Below are positions 55,359 to 64,000 of a DNA stretch of 64,000 bases, one piece after another (within the stretch, counting starts at the first letter, position 1; each line of letters begins with the position of its first letter). The stretch covers positions 62,001 through 126,000 of the forward strand of contig JACESF010000002.1 of NCBI GenBank assembly GCA_013911975.1, read 5' to 3'. The translations under genes and the position numbers were made by a program. Below the pieces are notes generated by a model. It was not told the origin of the DNA and ran no database searches. It worked only from the letters and a program-made list of their open reading frames with translations. This stretch comes from Hyphomicrobiales bacterium (GTDB lineage: Bacteria; Pseudomonadota; Alphaproteobacteria; Rhizobiales; Xanthobacteraceae).

Positions 55359-56262
55359 GGTCCTGGGAACTGGATCCGATCCTCGCCATCGACCATCTGA
55401 GCATGCGCTTCGGCGGCCTTCTGGCCGTGGGCGACGTGTCCTTCAAGGTGGGGCGCGGCGAGGTCACGGCCGTCATCGGCCCGAACGGCGCGGGCAAGAC
55501 CACGGTCTTCAACTGCATCACGGGCTTCTACAAGCCCAGTTCCGGGCGCCTCGCCCTGGCGCAGGGCGGCCCGCCGCTGCCGAAGGAACTCCACGACCTC
55601 ACCCGCCTGGGGCAGGCTTCCATGCGCACCGCCACGGGCAGCCTGCACCTTTTGGAGCGCCTGCCGGACCACAAGGTGGCGTCCCGCGCCAAGGTGGCGC
55701 GTACCTTCCAGAACATCCGCCTGTTCTCCGGCATGACCGTGCTGGAGAATCTCCTGGTGGCCCAGCATATGGGCCTGACGGAGACCGGCCTTCTCTCCCC
55801 CGCCGCTCTCCTGAATCTGCCGAGCTGGCGGCGCCGCGAGAAGGCGGCCGTGGCCCGCGCGGTGGAGTGGCTGGAGCGCATCCATCTTCTGGACCGCGCC
55901 GACGACCCGGCGGGCGACCTGCCCTATGGCGACCAGCGCCGGCTGGAGATCGCCCGCGCCATGTGCTCGCAGCCGGTCCTCCTGTGCCTGGACGAACCGG
56001 CCGCCGGCCTCAACCCGCGCGAATCCTTGGCCCTCAACGACCTGCTTCTCGCCATCCGGCGCGATTTCGCCACCTCCGTCCTTCTCATCGAGCATGACAT
56101 GTCGGTGGTCATGGGCATCTCGGACCATGTGGTCGTGCTGGAATATGGCCGGAAGATCGCCGACGGCACGCCCGAGGAGGTGCGCACCGACCCGCGCGTC
56201 ATCGCCGCCTATCTGGGCGTGGACGAGGAGGCGGTGGAGGCCGTCGAGGCGGAGGTGGGCGT

Positions 56263-56266
<4 letters not shown>
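55355..56266 (+). CDS. livG: ABC ATPase LivG
   Basis: A 303-residue ATPase: Walker A GPNGAGKTT (near 42-50), signature LPYGDQRRLEIARAMC (near 190-205), Walker B VLLCLDEPAAGLNP and the LivG C-terminal end. An insertion of about 40 residues after Walker A (including ARFLALAQ-type Gly/Pro stretch, near 65-105) is longer than in E. coli LivG. ATGA overlap with livM and with livF. Confidence 0.95.
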
Positions 56267-56985
<719 letters not shown>

Positions 56986-56987
56986 CC

Positions 56988-57446
56988 ATGGCCGCTTCCG
57001 ATCCCGGCCGCGCCACATCGCCCATGGTGGTGCTGCCCGCCCTGGCTCTGGTGGCGATCTTCGTCACCTTCATCGTCCATCCCAAGAGCGTGGTGGAGGT
57101 GTCCACCGGCGACTTCATGCTGGTGACGCTGTTCCTGGGCGGCGGAGCCGCCTGGCTCACCGGGCGGGCGGTGGCGAAGGGGTGGAATCCCTATTGGCAG
57201 GTGGTGGTCTATTCCGCGCTTCTCACCGCCGCCGTGCGCTTCTGCCACTTCGCCCTCTTCAACGGCACGCTGCGTGCCTACGACTATTACCTGCTGGAAC
57301 TGGTGCTGCTCACATCGATCGCCACGCTCGGCTTCCGCGCCGTGCGCAAGGGACAGATGATCCGGCGCTATGACTGGCTTTTCGCCCCGGCCGGCCCGTT
57401 GGCCTGGGGGCCTCGGCCGCCGGCTGGGGATGATGCGCTCAGGTGA
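56988..57446 (+). CDS. Small membrane protein of the liv operon (DUF6867-type)
   Basis: A 152-residue protein with four predicted helices (about 15-33, 40-58, 72-95, 105-125) and a basic/Pro-rich end. ATG 56988 has GGAGG nine bases upstream. A GTG at 56982 overlapping the livF stop is the alternative start. A protein of this kind regularly sits between livF and the receptor gene in rhizobial liv operons. Its role is unknown. Confidence 0.75.
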   Translation: MAASDPGRATSPMVVLPALALVAIFVTFIVHPKSVVEVSTGDFMLVTLFLGGGAAWLTGRAVAKGWNPYWQVVVYSALLTAAVRFCHFALFNGTLRAYDYYLLELVLLTSIATLGFRAVRKGQMIRRYDWLFAPAGPLAWGPRPPAGDDALR

Positions 57447-57557
57447 GCGCAGGGGCATCGACAGCACCCGGAAAACGGGCAGAATGCCCGTGGGACAGCC
57501 AATACCGCGGTCGAGACCGGCAGGAACCGGCAGCCGCGGCGGACAGAGGAGAACCTG

Positions 57558-58664
57558 ATGAAGAAGCTCTTACTGGCAGGTCTCGCGCTCGGCGCCGGCC
57601 TTGCCCTGGCGGGCGGCGCCTATGCCCAGGCGCCCCTGAAGATGGGCGTGGGCGGCCCCATGACCGGCGCCAACGCGGCATTCGGCGCGCAGCTCAAGAC
57701 CGGCACCGAGCAGGCCGTGGCGGACATCAACGCCGCCGGCGGCATCAACGGCCAGAAGATCGAGCTGTTCGTGGGCGACGACGCCTCCAAGCCCGAGCAG
57801 GGCAAGGCCGCGGCGAACAAGTTCATCTCCGACGGCGTGAAATACGTGGTCGGCCACTTCAATTCGGGCGTCTCCATCCCGACCTCCACCGACTATGAAG
57901 AGGCGGGCGTCCTCCAGATCAGCCCGGCCTCCACCAACCCGACCTTCACCGAGCGCAAGCTGTGGAACACGTTCCGCACCTGCGGGCGCGACGACCAGCA
58001 GGGCGCGGTGGCGGGCGACTACATCGCCAAGAACTTCAAGGGCAAGAAGGTCGCCATCGTCCATGACAAGACCCCCTACGGGAAGGGCCTTGCGGACGAG
58101 ACCCAGAAGGCCATGAACCAGGGCGGCGTGAAGGAAGTCATCTACGAGGGCATCAATCCCGGCGAGAAGGACTATTCCGCCCTCGTCTCCAAGCTGAAGG
58201 CCGCGGGCGTGGATCTCGTCTATTATGGCGGTCTGCATCCCGAAGCCGGCCTGCTGGTGCGCCAGATGCGCGACCAGGGCCTCAACACCGTCCTGTTCTC
58301 CGGCGACGGCATCACCGACAAGGAGTTCTGGACCATCGCTGGCCCCGGCGCCGCCGGCACCCTGATGACCTTCGGTCCCGACCCGCGCAAGAACCCCGCC
58401 GCGAAGGAAGTGGTGGAGAAGTTCAAGGCGAAGGGCATCGATCCGGAGGGCTACGTCCTCTACTCCTACGCCGCCGTGCAGATCATGAAGCAGGCCATGG
58501 AAGCCACCAAGTCCACCGACCCCAAGAAGCTGGCGGACTACATGCATTCCGGCGCCACCTTCCAGACGGTGCTCGGTCCGCTCGCCTTCGACAAGAAGGG
58601 CGACATCACCAAGAAGGACTATGTCGTCTATGTCTGGAAAGACGGCAGCTACAGCGAGATGTGA
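57558..58664 (+). CDS. livK: Branched-chain amino acid-type periplasmic receptor LivK/LivJ
   Basis: A 368-residue receptor with Sec signal (LLLAGLALGAGLALAGGAYAQ) and the family pattern LKMGVGGPMTGANAAFGAQLKTGTEQAVADINAAGGING, YVVGHFNSGVSIPTS, and ISPASTNPTFTERK. It is the last gene of the liv operon, 111 bases after the DUF6867-type gene. A strong terminator follows. The true ligand may be a branched amino acid or another small acid. Confidence 0.95.
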   Translation: MKKLLLAGLALGAGLALAGGAYAQAPLKMGVGGPMTGANAAFGAQLKTGTEQAVADINAAGGINGQKIELFVGDDASKPEQGKAAANKFISDGVKYVVGHFNSGVSIPTSTDYEEAGVLQISPASTNPTFTERKLWNTFRTCGRDDQQGAVAGDYIAKNFKGKKVAIVHDKTPYGKGLADETQKAMNQGGVKEVIYEGINPGEKDYSALVSKLKAAGVDLVYYGGLHPEAGLLVRQMRDQGLNTVLFSGDGITDKEFWTIAGPGAAGTLMTFGPDPRKNPAAKEVVEKFKAKGIDPEGYVLYSYAAVQIMKQAMEATKSTDPKKLADYMHSGATFQTVLGPLAFDKKGDITKKDYVVYVWKDGSYSEM

Positions 58665-58685
58665 GTCGCCATAGACTCACGCTCA

Positions 58686-58715
58686 GGCCCGCGCTCCGGC
58701 GCGGGCCGTTTTGTT
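58686..58715 (+). terminator. Intrinsic terminator of the liv operon
   Basis: GGCCCGCGC (58686-58694), loop TCCG, GCGCGGGCC (58699-58707), followed by GTTTTGTTT. Confidence 0.93.
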
Positions 58716-58740
58716 TGCGGACCAGTGCGGAGGAAACGCC

Positions 58741-59361
58741 ATGATGAAGCTTTGGGGTCGGGCCAACTCGACCAATGTGAAGAAGGCGATGTGGGCCCTG
58801 GAGGAACTCGGCCTCCCCTATGAGCGCCTGGAGGCAGGCGGGGCGTTCGGCGTCGTCAACGAGGCCGCCTACCGGGCGAAGAATCCCAACGGCCTCGTGC
58901 CGCTTCTGGAGGACGGCGACCTCGTGCTCTGGGAGAGCAACGCCATCGTGCGCTATCTCGCCGCCCGCTACGGGTCCGGCAGCCTGTGGGCGGAAGATCC
59001 CGCGCTGCGCGCGGTCGGCGACAAGTGGATGGACTGGCCGACCGGCGTCCTCGCCTCCCCCTTCCGCGACCTGTTCTGGAACCAGGTGCGCATGACGCCC
59101 GAGACCCGCGACGGCGAGGCCATGGAACGCGGGCGCGGCATCTGCTCGGGCCTGTTCGCGCGGGTGGACGGGGCGCTGGCGCAGACGCCCTATTTGTCCG
59201 GCGACACGTTCCGCATGGGCGACATTCCCTTGGGCTGCTTCGCCTATGCCTGGTTCGAAATGTCCATCGAGCGGCCGAACCTGCCCCATCTCGCCGCCTG
59301 GTACGAGCGCATCCGCGCGCGGCCGGCCTTCCAGAAGACGGTGGCGACGCCCCTCACCTGA
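58741..59361 (+). CDS. Glutathione S-transferase family protein
   Basis: A 206-residue protein: thioredoxin-like N-terminal domain (about 1-78, MKLWGRANSTNVKKAMWALEELGLPYE, and NPNGLVPLLEDGDLVLWESNAIVRYLA containing cis-Pro and the Glu-Ser glutathione site) and an all-helical C-terminal domain (about 85-200). Two ATGs are adjacent at 58741 and 58744, with GGAGGAAACGCC upstream. Substrate unknown. Convergent with ccdA. Confidence 0.92.
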   Translation: MMKLWGRANSTNVKKAMWALEELGLPYERLEAGGAFGVVNEAAYRAKNPNGLVPLLEDGDLVLWESNAIVRYLAARYGSGSLWAEDPALRAVGDKWMDWPTGVLASPFRDLFWNQVRMTPETRDGEAMERGRGICSGLFARVDGALAQTPYLSGDTFRMGDIPLGCFAYAWFEMSIERPNLPHLAAWYERIRARPAFQKTVATPLT

Positions 59362-59367
59362 GGCGCC

Positions 59368-60099
59368 TCAGCCGATGGTAGACAAGGCGGGGAACGTCTC
59401 CAGCAGCCAATAGGCGGCGTGGGCGAACCAGCCGGACATGAAGGCGATGCCGGTGAGCACGAGAAGCACGCCCATCGCCTTCTCCATCAGCGGCAGGAAG
59501 CGGCGGGCGTGGCGCAGCCCGTTGAGGAAGGGCCGCACCGCCAGGGCCGCCAGCAGGAACGGCACGCCGAGACCGGCGGAATAGACCGCCAGCAGCAAAG
59601 CGCCCTTCTCCACCGTGGCGGAGGTGCCCGCGACCGCCAGGATGGCGCCCAGCACGGGCCCGAGGCACGGCGTCCAGCCGAAGGCGAAGGCGAGGCCCAT
59701 GACGAAGGCCCCCCAGATGCCCGTGGGCGGCGCCACTTCCTTGCGCGCGGTGCGCGAGAGGAGGTGGATGCGGAACACGCCCAGGAAATTGAGGCCCATC
59801 ACCACGATGGCGAGGCCCGCCACCATGGACAGGATGTCGAGATGTGACCGCAGCACCTCGCCGATGGCGGACGCACCCGCGCCCAGCGCCACGAACACCA
59901 CGCTGAACCCGGCCACGAACAGCAGCGCGCCCGCGAAGGTGCGCGCCGCCACCCGCTCGAGCGGGCGGGCGTTGGAGAGATCCTCCAGCGTGGTGCCGCC
60001 GATGAAGCACAGATAGGGCGGCACCAGCGGCAGCACGCAGGGCGACAGGAAGCTCGCGAGGCCCGCGAGGAAGGCGGCGGGAAGGGTGACATCGGCCAT
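59368..60099 (-). CDS. ccdA: Cytochrome c biogenesis protein CcdA
   Basis: A 243-residue membrane protein with six helices. The two redox cysteines are in LASFLSPCVLPLVPPYLCFIGG (TM1) and FGWTPCLGPVLGAILAVAG (TM4). It carries electrons from cytoplasmic thioredoxin across the membrane to periplasmic thiol proteins. The TlpA-like protein at 31102 and TrxB at 45724 could be partners. No other ccm genes are adjacent. Confidence 0.93.
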   Translation of the reverse strand: MADVTLPAAFLAGLASFLSPCVLPLVPPYLCFIGGTTLEDLSNARPLERVAARTFAGALLFVAGFSVVFVALGAGASAIGEVLRSHLDILSMVAGLAIVVMGLNFLGVFRIHLLSRTARKEVAPPTGIWGAFVMGLAFAFGWTPCLGPVLGAILAVAGTSATVEKGALLLAVYSAGLGVPFLLAALAVRPFLNGLRHARRFLPLMEKAMGVLLVLTGIAFMSGWFAHAAYWLLETFPALSTIG

Positions 60100-60234
60100 G
60101 ACCGGGCTATGGCCCGCCGGGCGCGCGCGGGCAAGCCCGGCGCACCCCTGATCGCCCCGATGTGATGGGCGCGCGGGCAAGGCCATTGCGGTCCGGCCCC
60201 GCTTTCGGCATGCAGGACGGGACCGGAGCGCCCC

Positions 60235-61242
60235 ATGCCGCCTCTCAACCTCATCACCGACGTTCCCGGCCTCGCCGTGGGCCATGCGGGGGATCTCGCC
60301 CTCGGCTCCGGCACGACGGTCCTGCTGTGCGAGACGCCCGCCATCGCCGGCGTGGACGTGCGCGGCGGCAGCCCCGGCACGCGCGAGACCGACCTCCTCT
60401 CCCCCGGCGCCTCGGTGGACCGGGTGGACGCCATCGTCCTGTCCGGCGGCTCGGCCTTCGGCCTCGACGCGGCGTCCGGCGCCATGGACTGGCTCGCCGC
60501 CCGGGGACGGGGTTTCGCGGTCGGCCCCGCGCGCGTGCCCATCGTGCCCGCCGCCATCCTGTTCGACCTGCTGAACGGGGGCGACAAGGCCTGGGGCGCG
60601 GAGCCGCCCTACCGCGCCTTCGCGCGCGCCGCTTTGGACGCGGCCACGAGCGGCGCCTTTCCCCTGGGCACCGTGGGCGCGGGCATCGGCGCCTGCTGCG
60701 CCGGGGTGAAGGGCGGGCTCGGCTCCGCCTCCGCCGTGACGGCGAGCGGCCATGTGGTGGGCGCCCTGGTGGCGGTGAACGCGGTGGGCTCCCCGCTCAT
60801 CGGCGGCGGCCCCCATCTTCGGGCCGCGCCCTATGAGCGGGACGGCGAGTTCGGCGGGCGCGGCCTGCCCGCCGTCTGGCCCGACGAGAGCCGCGACCCG
60901 CCTTTGAAGACCGGCTCCACCCGTGCTGCCACCACCATCGGCATCGTCGCCACCGACGCGACGCTGACCCCGGGCCAGGCCCGGCGCTTCGCGGTGATGG
61001 GCCAGGACGGGCTGGCCCTCTCCCTGTTCCCGATCCACACGCCGCTGGACGGCGACTGCGTGTTCTCGGTGGCCACGGGCCGCAACCCGGACCCGGTGGA
61101 CCTGAGCCTGGAGGCATCGCTCGGCGCGGCGGCGGCATTGGCGATGGCCCGTGCCGTGGCCCGCGCCATATACGAGGCGCGCGCTTTGCCCTATGCCAAC
61201 GCCTTGCCCGCCTGGCGCGACCTGTTCGGGGACGCGCCCTGA
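60235..61242 (+). CDS. P1-family (DmpA/NylC-like) N-terminal nucleophile peptidase
   Basis: A 335-residue cytoplasmic protein of peptidase family S58/P1: NLITDVPGLAVGHAGD, GVDVRGGSPGTRETDLLSP, VLSGGSAFGLDAASG, GTVGAGIGACCAGVKGGLGSAS and AATTIGIVATDA. The chain is expected to cleave itself before a Thr in the last motif to expose the nucleophile. Relatives cleave N-terminal D-amino acids, beta-peptides or nylon oligomers. Substrate unknown. ATG 60235 with GGAG upstream. Confidence 0.88.
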   Translation: MPPLNLITDVPGLAVGHAGDLALGSGTTVLLCETPAIAGVDVRGGSPGTRETDLLSPGASVDRVDAIVLSGGSAFGLDAASGAMDWLAARGRGFAVGPARVPIVPAAILFDLLNGGDKAWGAEPPYRAFARAALDAATSGAFPLGTVGAGIGACCAGVKGGLGSASAVTASGHVVGALVAVNAVGSPLIGGGPHLRAAPYERDGEFGGRGLPAVWPDESRDPPLKTGSTRAATTIGIVATDATLTPGQARRFAVMGQDGLALSLFPIHTPLDGDCVFSVATGRNPDPVDLSLEASLGAAAALAMARAVARAIYEARALPYANALPAWRDLFGDAP

Positions 61243-61322
61243 GGCGGCACGATTTCCCTTGATGCCGGCGGCCCGTGCCGCCAGCCTCACCCCATTCCAA
61301 CCGAGGTCATGCGAAGCCGATC

Positions 61323-61835
61323 ATGAGCGCCGTTCCCCCCGTCATCCCCGCGCGACGACGCCGCGATCCCGCCGAGCCCGGCCTCAAGGGCCTGCTGGCC
61401 GTCATCTTCTGGTGCGCCTGCGGCATCACCGCGTCCCAGATCGCCATGCCCTTCACCCTCATCGCCACCATCGGCCCGCAGGCGGCGGGCTCGGCGGTGG
61501 TGGATGCGCTCTCCGGCCCGAGCCTCCAGAGCCAGATCCTGCGCTTCGGCGTCATCCCGCAGGTGGCGCTGTTCGCGTGGTCGGCCGCCTTCGTCGCCTT
61601 CACGGTGATGCGGCTGCGCGTCGCCCTCACGGCGGCGCCGGTGCTGCTGGGCGTGTGGGTGGCGATTTCCGCCGTGTGCCAGTTCGGCATCCGGGGCGCC
61701 ATCTCGCCGGACGGCCTCACGGTGGAGGCCCTGGCGGGCCTGTTCCCCGCCATCCTCTCGCAGATCATCGGCGCGGTGGCCTTCTGGGCCTATATGCGCG
61801 AGGGGCAGACCCCGCGCGCCTTCTTCACCCGCTGA
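61323..61835 (+). CDS. Small membrane protein of unknown function
   Basis: A 170-residue protein. After a basic N-terminus (PARRRRDP) come four predicted helices (about 25-48, 77-95, 100-122, 137-158). ATG 61323 chosen over 61275. No family recognised. Its last 11 bases overlap the 3' end of the convergent DadA-like gene. It follows the P1 peptidase by 81 bases. Confidence 0.7.
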   Translation: MSAVPPVIPARRRRDPAEPGLKGLLAVIFWCACGITASQIAMPFTLIATIGPQAAGSAVVDALSGPSLQSQILRFGVIPQVALFAWSAAFVAFTVMRLRVALTAAPVLLGVWVAISAVCQFGIRGAISPDGLTVEALAGLFPAILSQIIGAVAFWAYMREGQTPRAFFTR

Positions 61836-63075
61836 ACCGGGTCGCGGCGAACGGCGCCGGGTCCGTATAGGGCACGGCGCCGGTCATCATCTGCGCCAGC
61901 AGGCGGCCGGTGCCGGGTCCGAGCGTCAGGCCCCAATGGCTGTGGCCGAAATTGAGGAACAGGCCCGGCTGGCCGGGCGCCGGGCCCACCACCGGCTTCG
62001 AATCGGGAAAGGCCGGCCTGCGGCCGAGCCAGGGCTCCGCTTCCTTCGCGGGGCCCAGCGGAAACAACCGCCGCGCCAGGGGCGCCACGAGGTCCGCCTG
62101 CCGCCGGTCCGGCGGATCGTCCCGCAGCGCGAACTCGATGCCCGTGGTGGCCCGCACCCCCATGCGCGTCCATTGCAGGCAGAAGCCCCCCGCCCGGTCC
62201 ACCACAGCCCGCGAAAGAGTGGCGCCGCCCTCAGGTGGGAAATGCAGGTGGTAGCCGCGCTTCACCGCGAACGGCAGGCGCAGGCCGAGGCTCGCGAACA
62301 GGTCCATGCTCCAGGGGCCGAGGCACAGGACCGCCATGTCCGCGTCCACCGGCCCGGCCGCGCAGGCCACGCGCCAGCGTCCCCCTTGCCGGGAGAGCGT
62401 GCGGGCATCGCCCTTCAGCGCCATGCCGCCCTCGGCCTCGAACAGCGCCGCATAAGCCTTCACGAGCCCGCCCGGATCGCTGCAATTGTCGGAATCGGGC
62501 CAGAAGGTGCCGCGCAGGAAATCCGGCCGCAGGTAGGGTTCCAGGCGCAGCACGCCGGGGGCGTCCAGTTCCTCGAACGACACCCCCAATTCCCGCGCCA
62601 GCTCGCGCTCCGGCTCCGCCGAGGCGTAATCCGCCTCGGAGCGATAGATCTTCACCCAGCCCGTGGGCTTCAGCAGGTCGGTCGCGCCCGCCTCTGCCGC
62701 CAAAGCGCGATGCTCGTCGCGCGCCAGGGCCATGAGCGGCCGCAGCTCGCGGGCGCTCTGCGCCAGCCGGGCGGGCGCCGACGCCTGGAAATAGGCATGG
62801 ATCCACGGCATCAGCCCCGGCAGGGCGCCGAGGCGGTAATTGCTCTGCGGCGCGAGCTTCAGCGCATGGCGGACGACGATGCGCAAATCCCGGGGAAACG
62901 ACACCGGGAACAGCGCGCTGCCCTCGATGACGCCGGCATTGCCGAACGAGGTCTCCTCGCCGGGTGCCAGCCGGTCCACCAGAACCACGGAGAGCCCCAG
63001 GTGGCGCAGGTGGAGCGCCGTGGACACGCCCACCATTCCGGCGCCCAGCACCAGGACGTTCACACTCTGCGCCAT
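61825..63075 (-). CDS. FAD-dependent D-amino acid dehydrogenase-like oxidoreductase (DadA type)
   Basis: A 416-residue DAO-family flavoenzyme: N-terminal FAD motif VLVLGAGMVGVSTALHLRHLGLSVVLVD, TSFGNAGVIEG (near 43-53), RGYHLHF, TGIEFALRDD and C-terminal FNFGHSHWGLTLGPGTGRLLAQ. It would oxidise D-amino acids to 2-oxo acids with electrons to the respiratory chain. No alanine racemase is adjacent, so the physiological substrate is open. Confidence 0.9.
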   Translation of the reverse strand: MAQSVNVLVLGAGMVGVSTALHLRHLGLSVVLVDRLAPGEETSFGNAGVIEGSALFPVSFPRDLRIVVRHALKLAPQSNYRLGALPGLMPWIHAYFQASAPARLAQSARELRPLMALARDEHRALAAEAGATDLLKPTGWVKIYRSEADYASAEPERELARELGVSFEELDAPGVLRLEPYLRPDFLRGTFWPDSDNCSDPGGLVKAYAALFEAEGGMALKGDARTLSRQGGRWRVACAAGPVDADMAVLCLGPWSMDLFASLGLRLPFAVKRGYHLHFPPEGGATLSRAVVDRAGGFCLQWTRMGVRATTGIEFALRDDPPDRRQADLVAPLARRLFPLGPAKEAEPWLGRRPAFPDSKPVVGPAPGQPGLFLNFGHSHWGLTLGPGTGRLLAQMMTGAVPYTDPAPFAATRFSG

Positions 63076-63167
63076 CGTCCCTCCGGATTCGCGGCCCGCG
63101 CGACAATCCTATGACGCACTGCGGCGGGACGGGAAGCCTCGTACGCGCGGCGGAGGCCGGGACGCGC

Positions 63168-63926
63168 TCAGGCCGCCTCGTCCCCGCCGCCCCCGCGCCG
63201 GGCCCTCAGGCGGGTGATGACGAAGGCCACATAGACGCCCACCAGCGTCACCGCGAGCCCATACCAGGTGAGCGCATATTCCAGATGCTTGTTGGGGAAG
63301 CTCAGCCGGGTCTCCCCGCCCTGCGGCAGGCCACCGGGATTGGGCGCGGCGTCCGCATCGATGGTGAAGGGCGCCACCTGGGCGAGGCCACGGGCGCGGC
63401 CGATCTCCTCGGGAACGCGGCGGAACCAGGCATTGCGCTCCGGGGCGTTGGCCGGGACGAACCAATTGGCCTCCTCCGGCAGGCGCAGCAGGCCCGTCAC
63501 CGTCACCGGGCCCTCCACCTGCCCGGCCGCGCGGGTGGCGGGATTGCGCCGGTCCTCCGGCACAAAGCCGCGATTGACCAGGATCGCCGAGCCATCCGCC
63601 TGGATGAGGGGGGTCACGACGAGGAAGCCCGGCCCCTTGAACGGGCCCTTGGCATCCGACAGCACGGTGTAGATCAGGGTCTCGCGGGCATGGTCGAACC
63701 GGCCGGACGCGGTGACGGGCAGGTATTCGTCATGCTCGCGGTCGATGGCCGGCCAATCGCGCACCGGGGGCACGGGCACCGGACGCTGGGTCGTGCGCTC
63801 CTGAACCTGGGCCAGAAGCCCGTTCTTCCAGGCGAGCCGCTCCATCTGCCAGGTGCCAAGGCCGAGGAGAACCGCGAGCACGACACCCGCGGCAAGGGTC
63901 GGGAGAAGAAGCCCGCGCGCGCTCAT
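63168..63926 (-). CDS. SURF1-family cytochrome oxidase assembly protein
   Basis: A 252-residue protein with two helices (about 7-27 and 215-237) flanking a periplasmic domain. Family features: LGTWQMERLAWKNGLL, GFLVVTPLIQADGSAILVNRGFVPEDRR and SFPNKHLEYALTWYGLAVTLV. It assists haem a insertion into cytochrome c oxidase. ATG overlaps the stop of the upstream DUF983-type gene (TCAT on the plus strand), as expected for a cta cluster continuing to the right. Confidence 0.93.
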   Translation of the reverse strand: MSARGLLLPTLAAGVVLAVLLGLGTWQMERLAWKNGLLAQVQERTTQRPVPVPPVRDWPAIDREHDEYLPVTASGRFDHARETLIYTVLSDAKGPFKGPGFLVVTPLIQADGSAILVNRGFVPEDRRNPATRAAGQVEGPVTVTGLLRLPEEANWFVPANAPERNAWFRRVPEEIGRARGLAQVAPFTIDADAAPNPGGLPQGGETRLSFPNKHLEYALTWYGLAVTLVGVYVAFVITRLRARRGGGGDEAA

Positions 63927-64000
63927 TCCCCGGAGCGCTGCTCCAGCCGGCCCTCGGCGGCCTTGTTGCGGTACTGGAAGGCGATCAGCGTGGCCTTGAG
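63923..64000 (-). CDS. C-terminal end of a DUF983-type protein (cut by right edge)
   Basis: The minus-strand frame from the edge reads LKATLIAFQYRNKAAEGRLE and ends just beyond, with its stop overlapping the SURF1 start by four bases. The ending LK-L-A-QYR-KA-EGR is that of DUF983 membrane proteins, which normally lie between ctaE and SURF1. Only 25 residues are present. Confidence 0.7.
   Translation of the reverse strand, partial: LKATLIAFQYRNKAAEGRLEQRSGE

Overview
This is a high-GC chromosome segment from an alphaproteobacterium, most likely a member of Hyphomicrobiales near Xanthobacteraceae. The placement is an inference from the gene families and their order: trxB next to a VtlR/LsrB-type LysR regulator, a liv operon carrying a small DUF6867-type membrane protein, a SURF1/DUF983 pair, and rhizobial-type dispersed palindromes. 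Nothing marks it as a plasmid, prophage or integrative element. Only the gene cut by the left edge looks phage- or LamG-like.

Layout. 1-5.3 kb: small low-complexity proteins, a LysR/tautomerase divergent pair, a cupin, a GcvA-like LysR and a flavohemoglobin-like reductase fused to a PAS domain. 5.5-14.3 kb: RND efflux pair, patatin, GntP permease, UPF0114 protein and a secreted trypsin-like protease. 14.5-17.5 kb: one gene encoding an outer-membrane protein that reads as four barrels in series. 17.8-24.5 kb: a probable 3-sulfolactate catabolic set (Bug-type receptor, SuyA, SuyB, ComC-like and SlcC-like dehydrogenases, GntR regulator), with two matching 24-bp boxes in its two divergent intergenic regions. 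24.5-28.7 kb: small stress and hypothetical proteins, an M32 carboxypeptidase, and a 292-bp segment present three times in tandem across the carboxypeptidase 3' end.

28.7-43.4 kb is the selenium region: selD, a transglutaminase/TlpA-like pair, formate dehydrogenase fdnG (in-frame UGA selenocysteine codon with a visible SECIS hairpin), fdxH, fdoI, fdhE, selA, a Sel1-repeat protein, selB and the selenocysteine tRNA. The tRNA lies in frame inside the 3' end of the selB reading frame. Two unrecognised ORFs follow. Together these genes can make Sec-tRNA and use it to build a Tat-exported, membrane-bound formate dehydrogenase.

43.4-47.4 kb: VanX-like dipeptidase, a proline-rich small protein, a candidate AbcR-like small RNA, vtlR, trxB and an Lrp/AsnC regulator. 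47.4-52.8 kb: a molybdenum hydroxylase set (CoxM, form-II CoxL, CoxS, CoxG) with an embedded bile-acid:Na+ symporter-like transporter. 53.0-58.7 kb: a complete branched-chain amino acid type ABC transporter. 58.7-64 kb: GST, CcdA, P1 peptidase, a small membrane protein, a DadA-like FAD dehydrogenase, SURF1, and the C-terminus of a DUF983 protein cut by the right edge.

The observations most worth following are the selB/selC overlap, the sRNA candidate beside vtlR, the paired boxes of the sulfolactate genes, the reductase-PAS fusion and the four-barrel outer-membrane protein.
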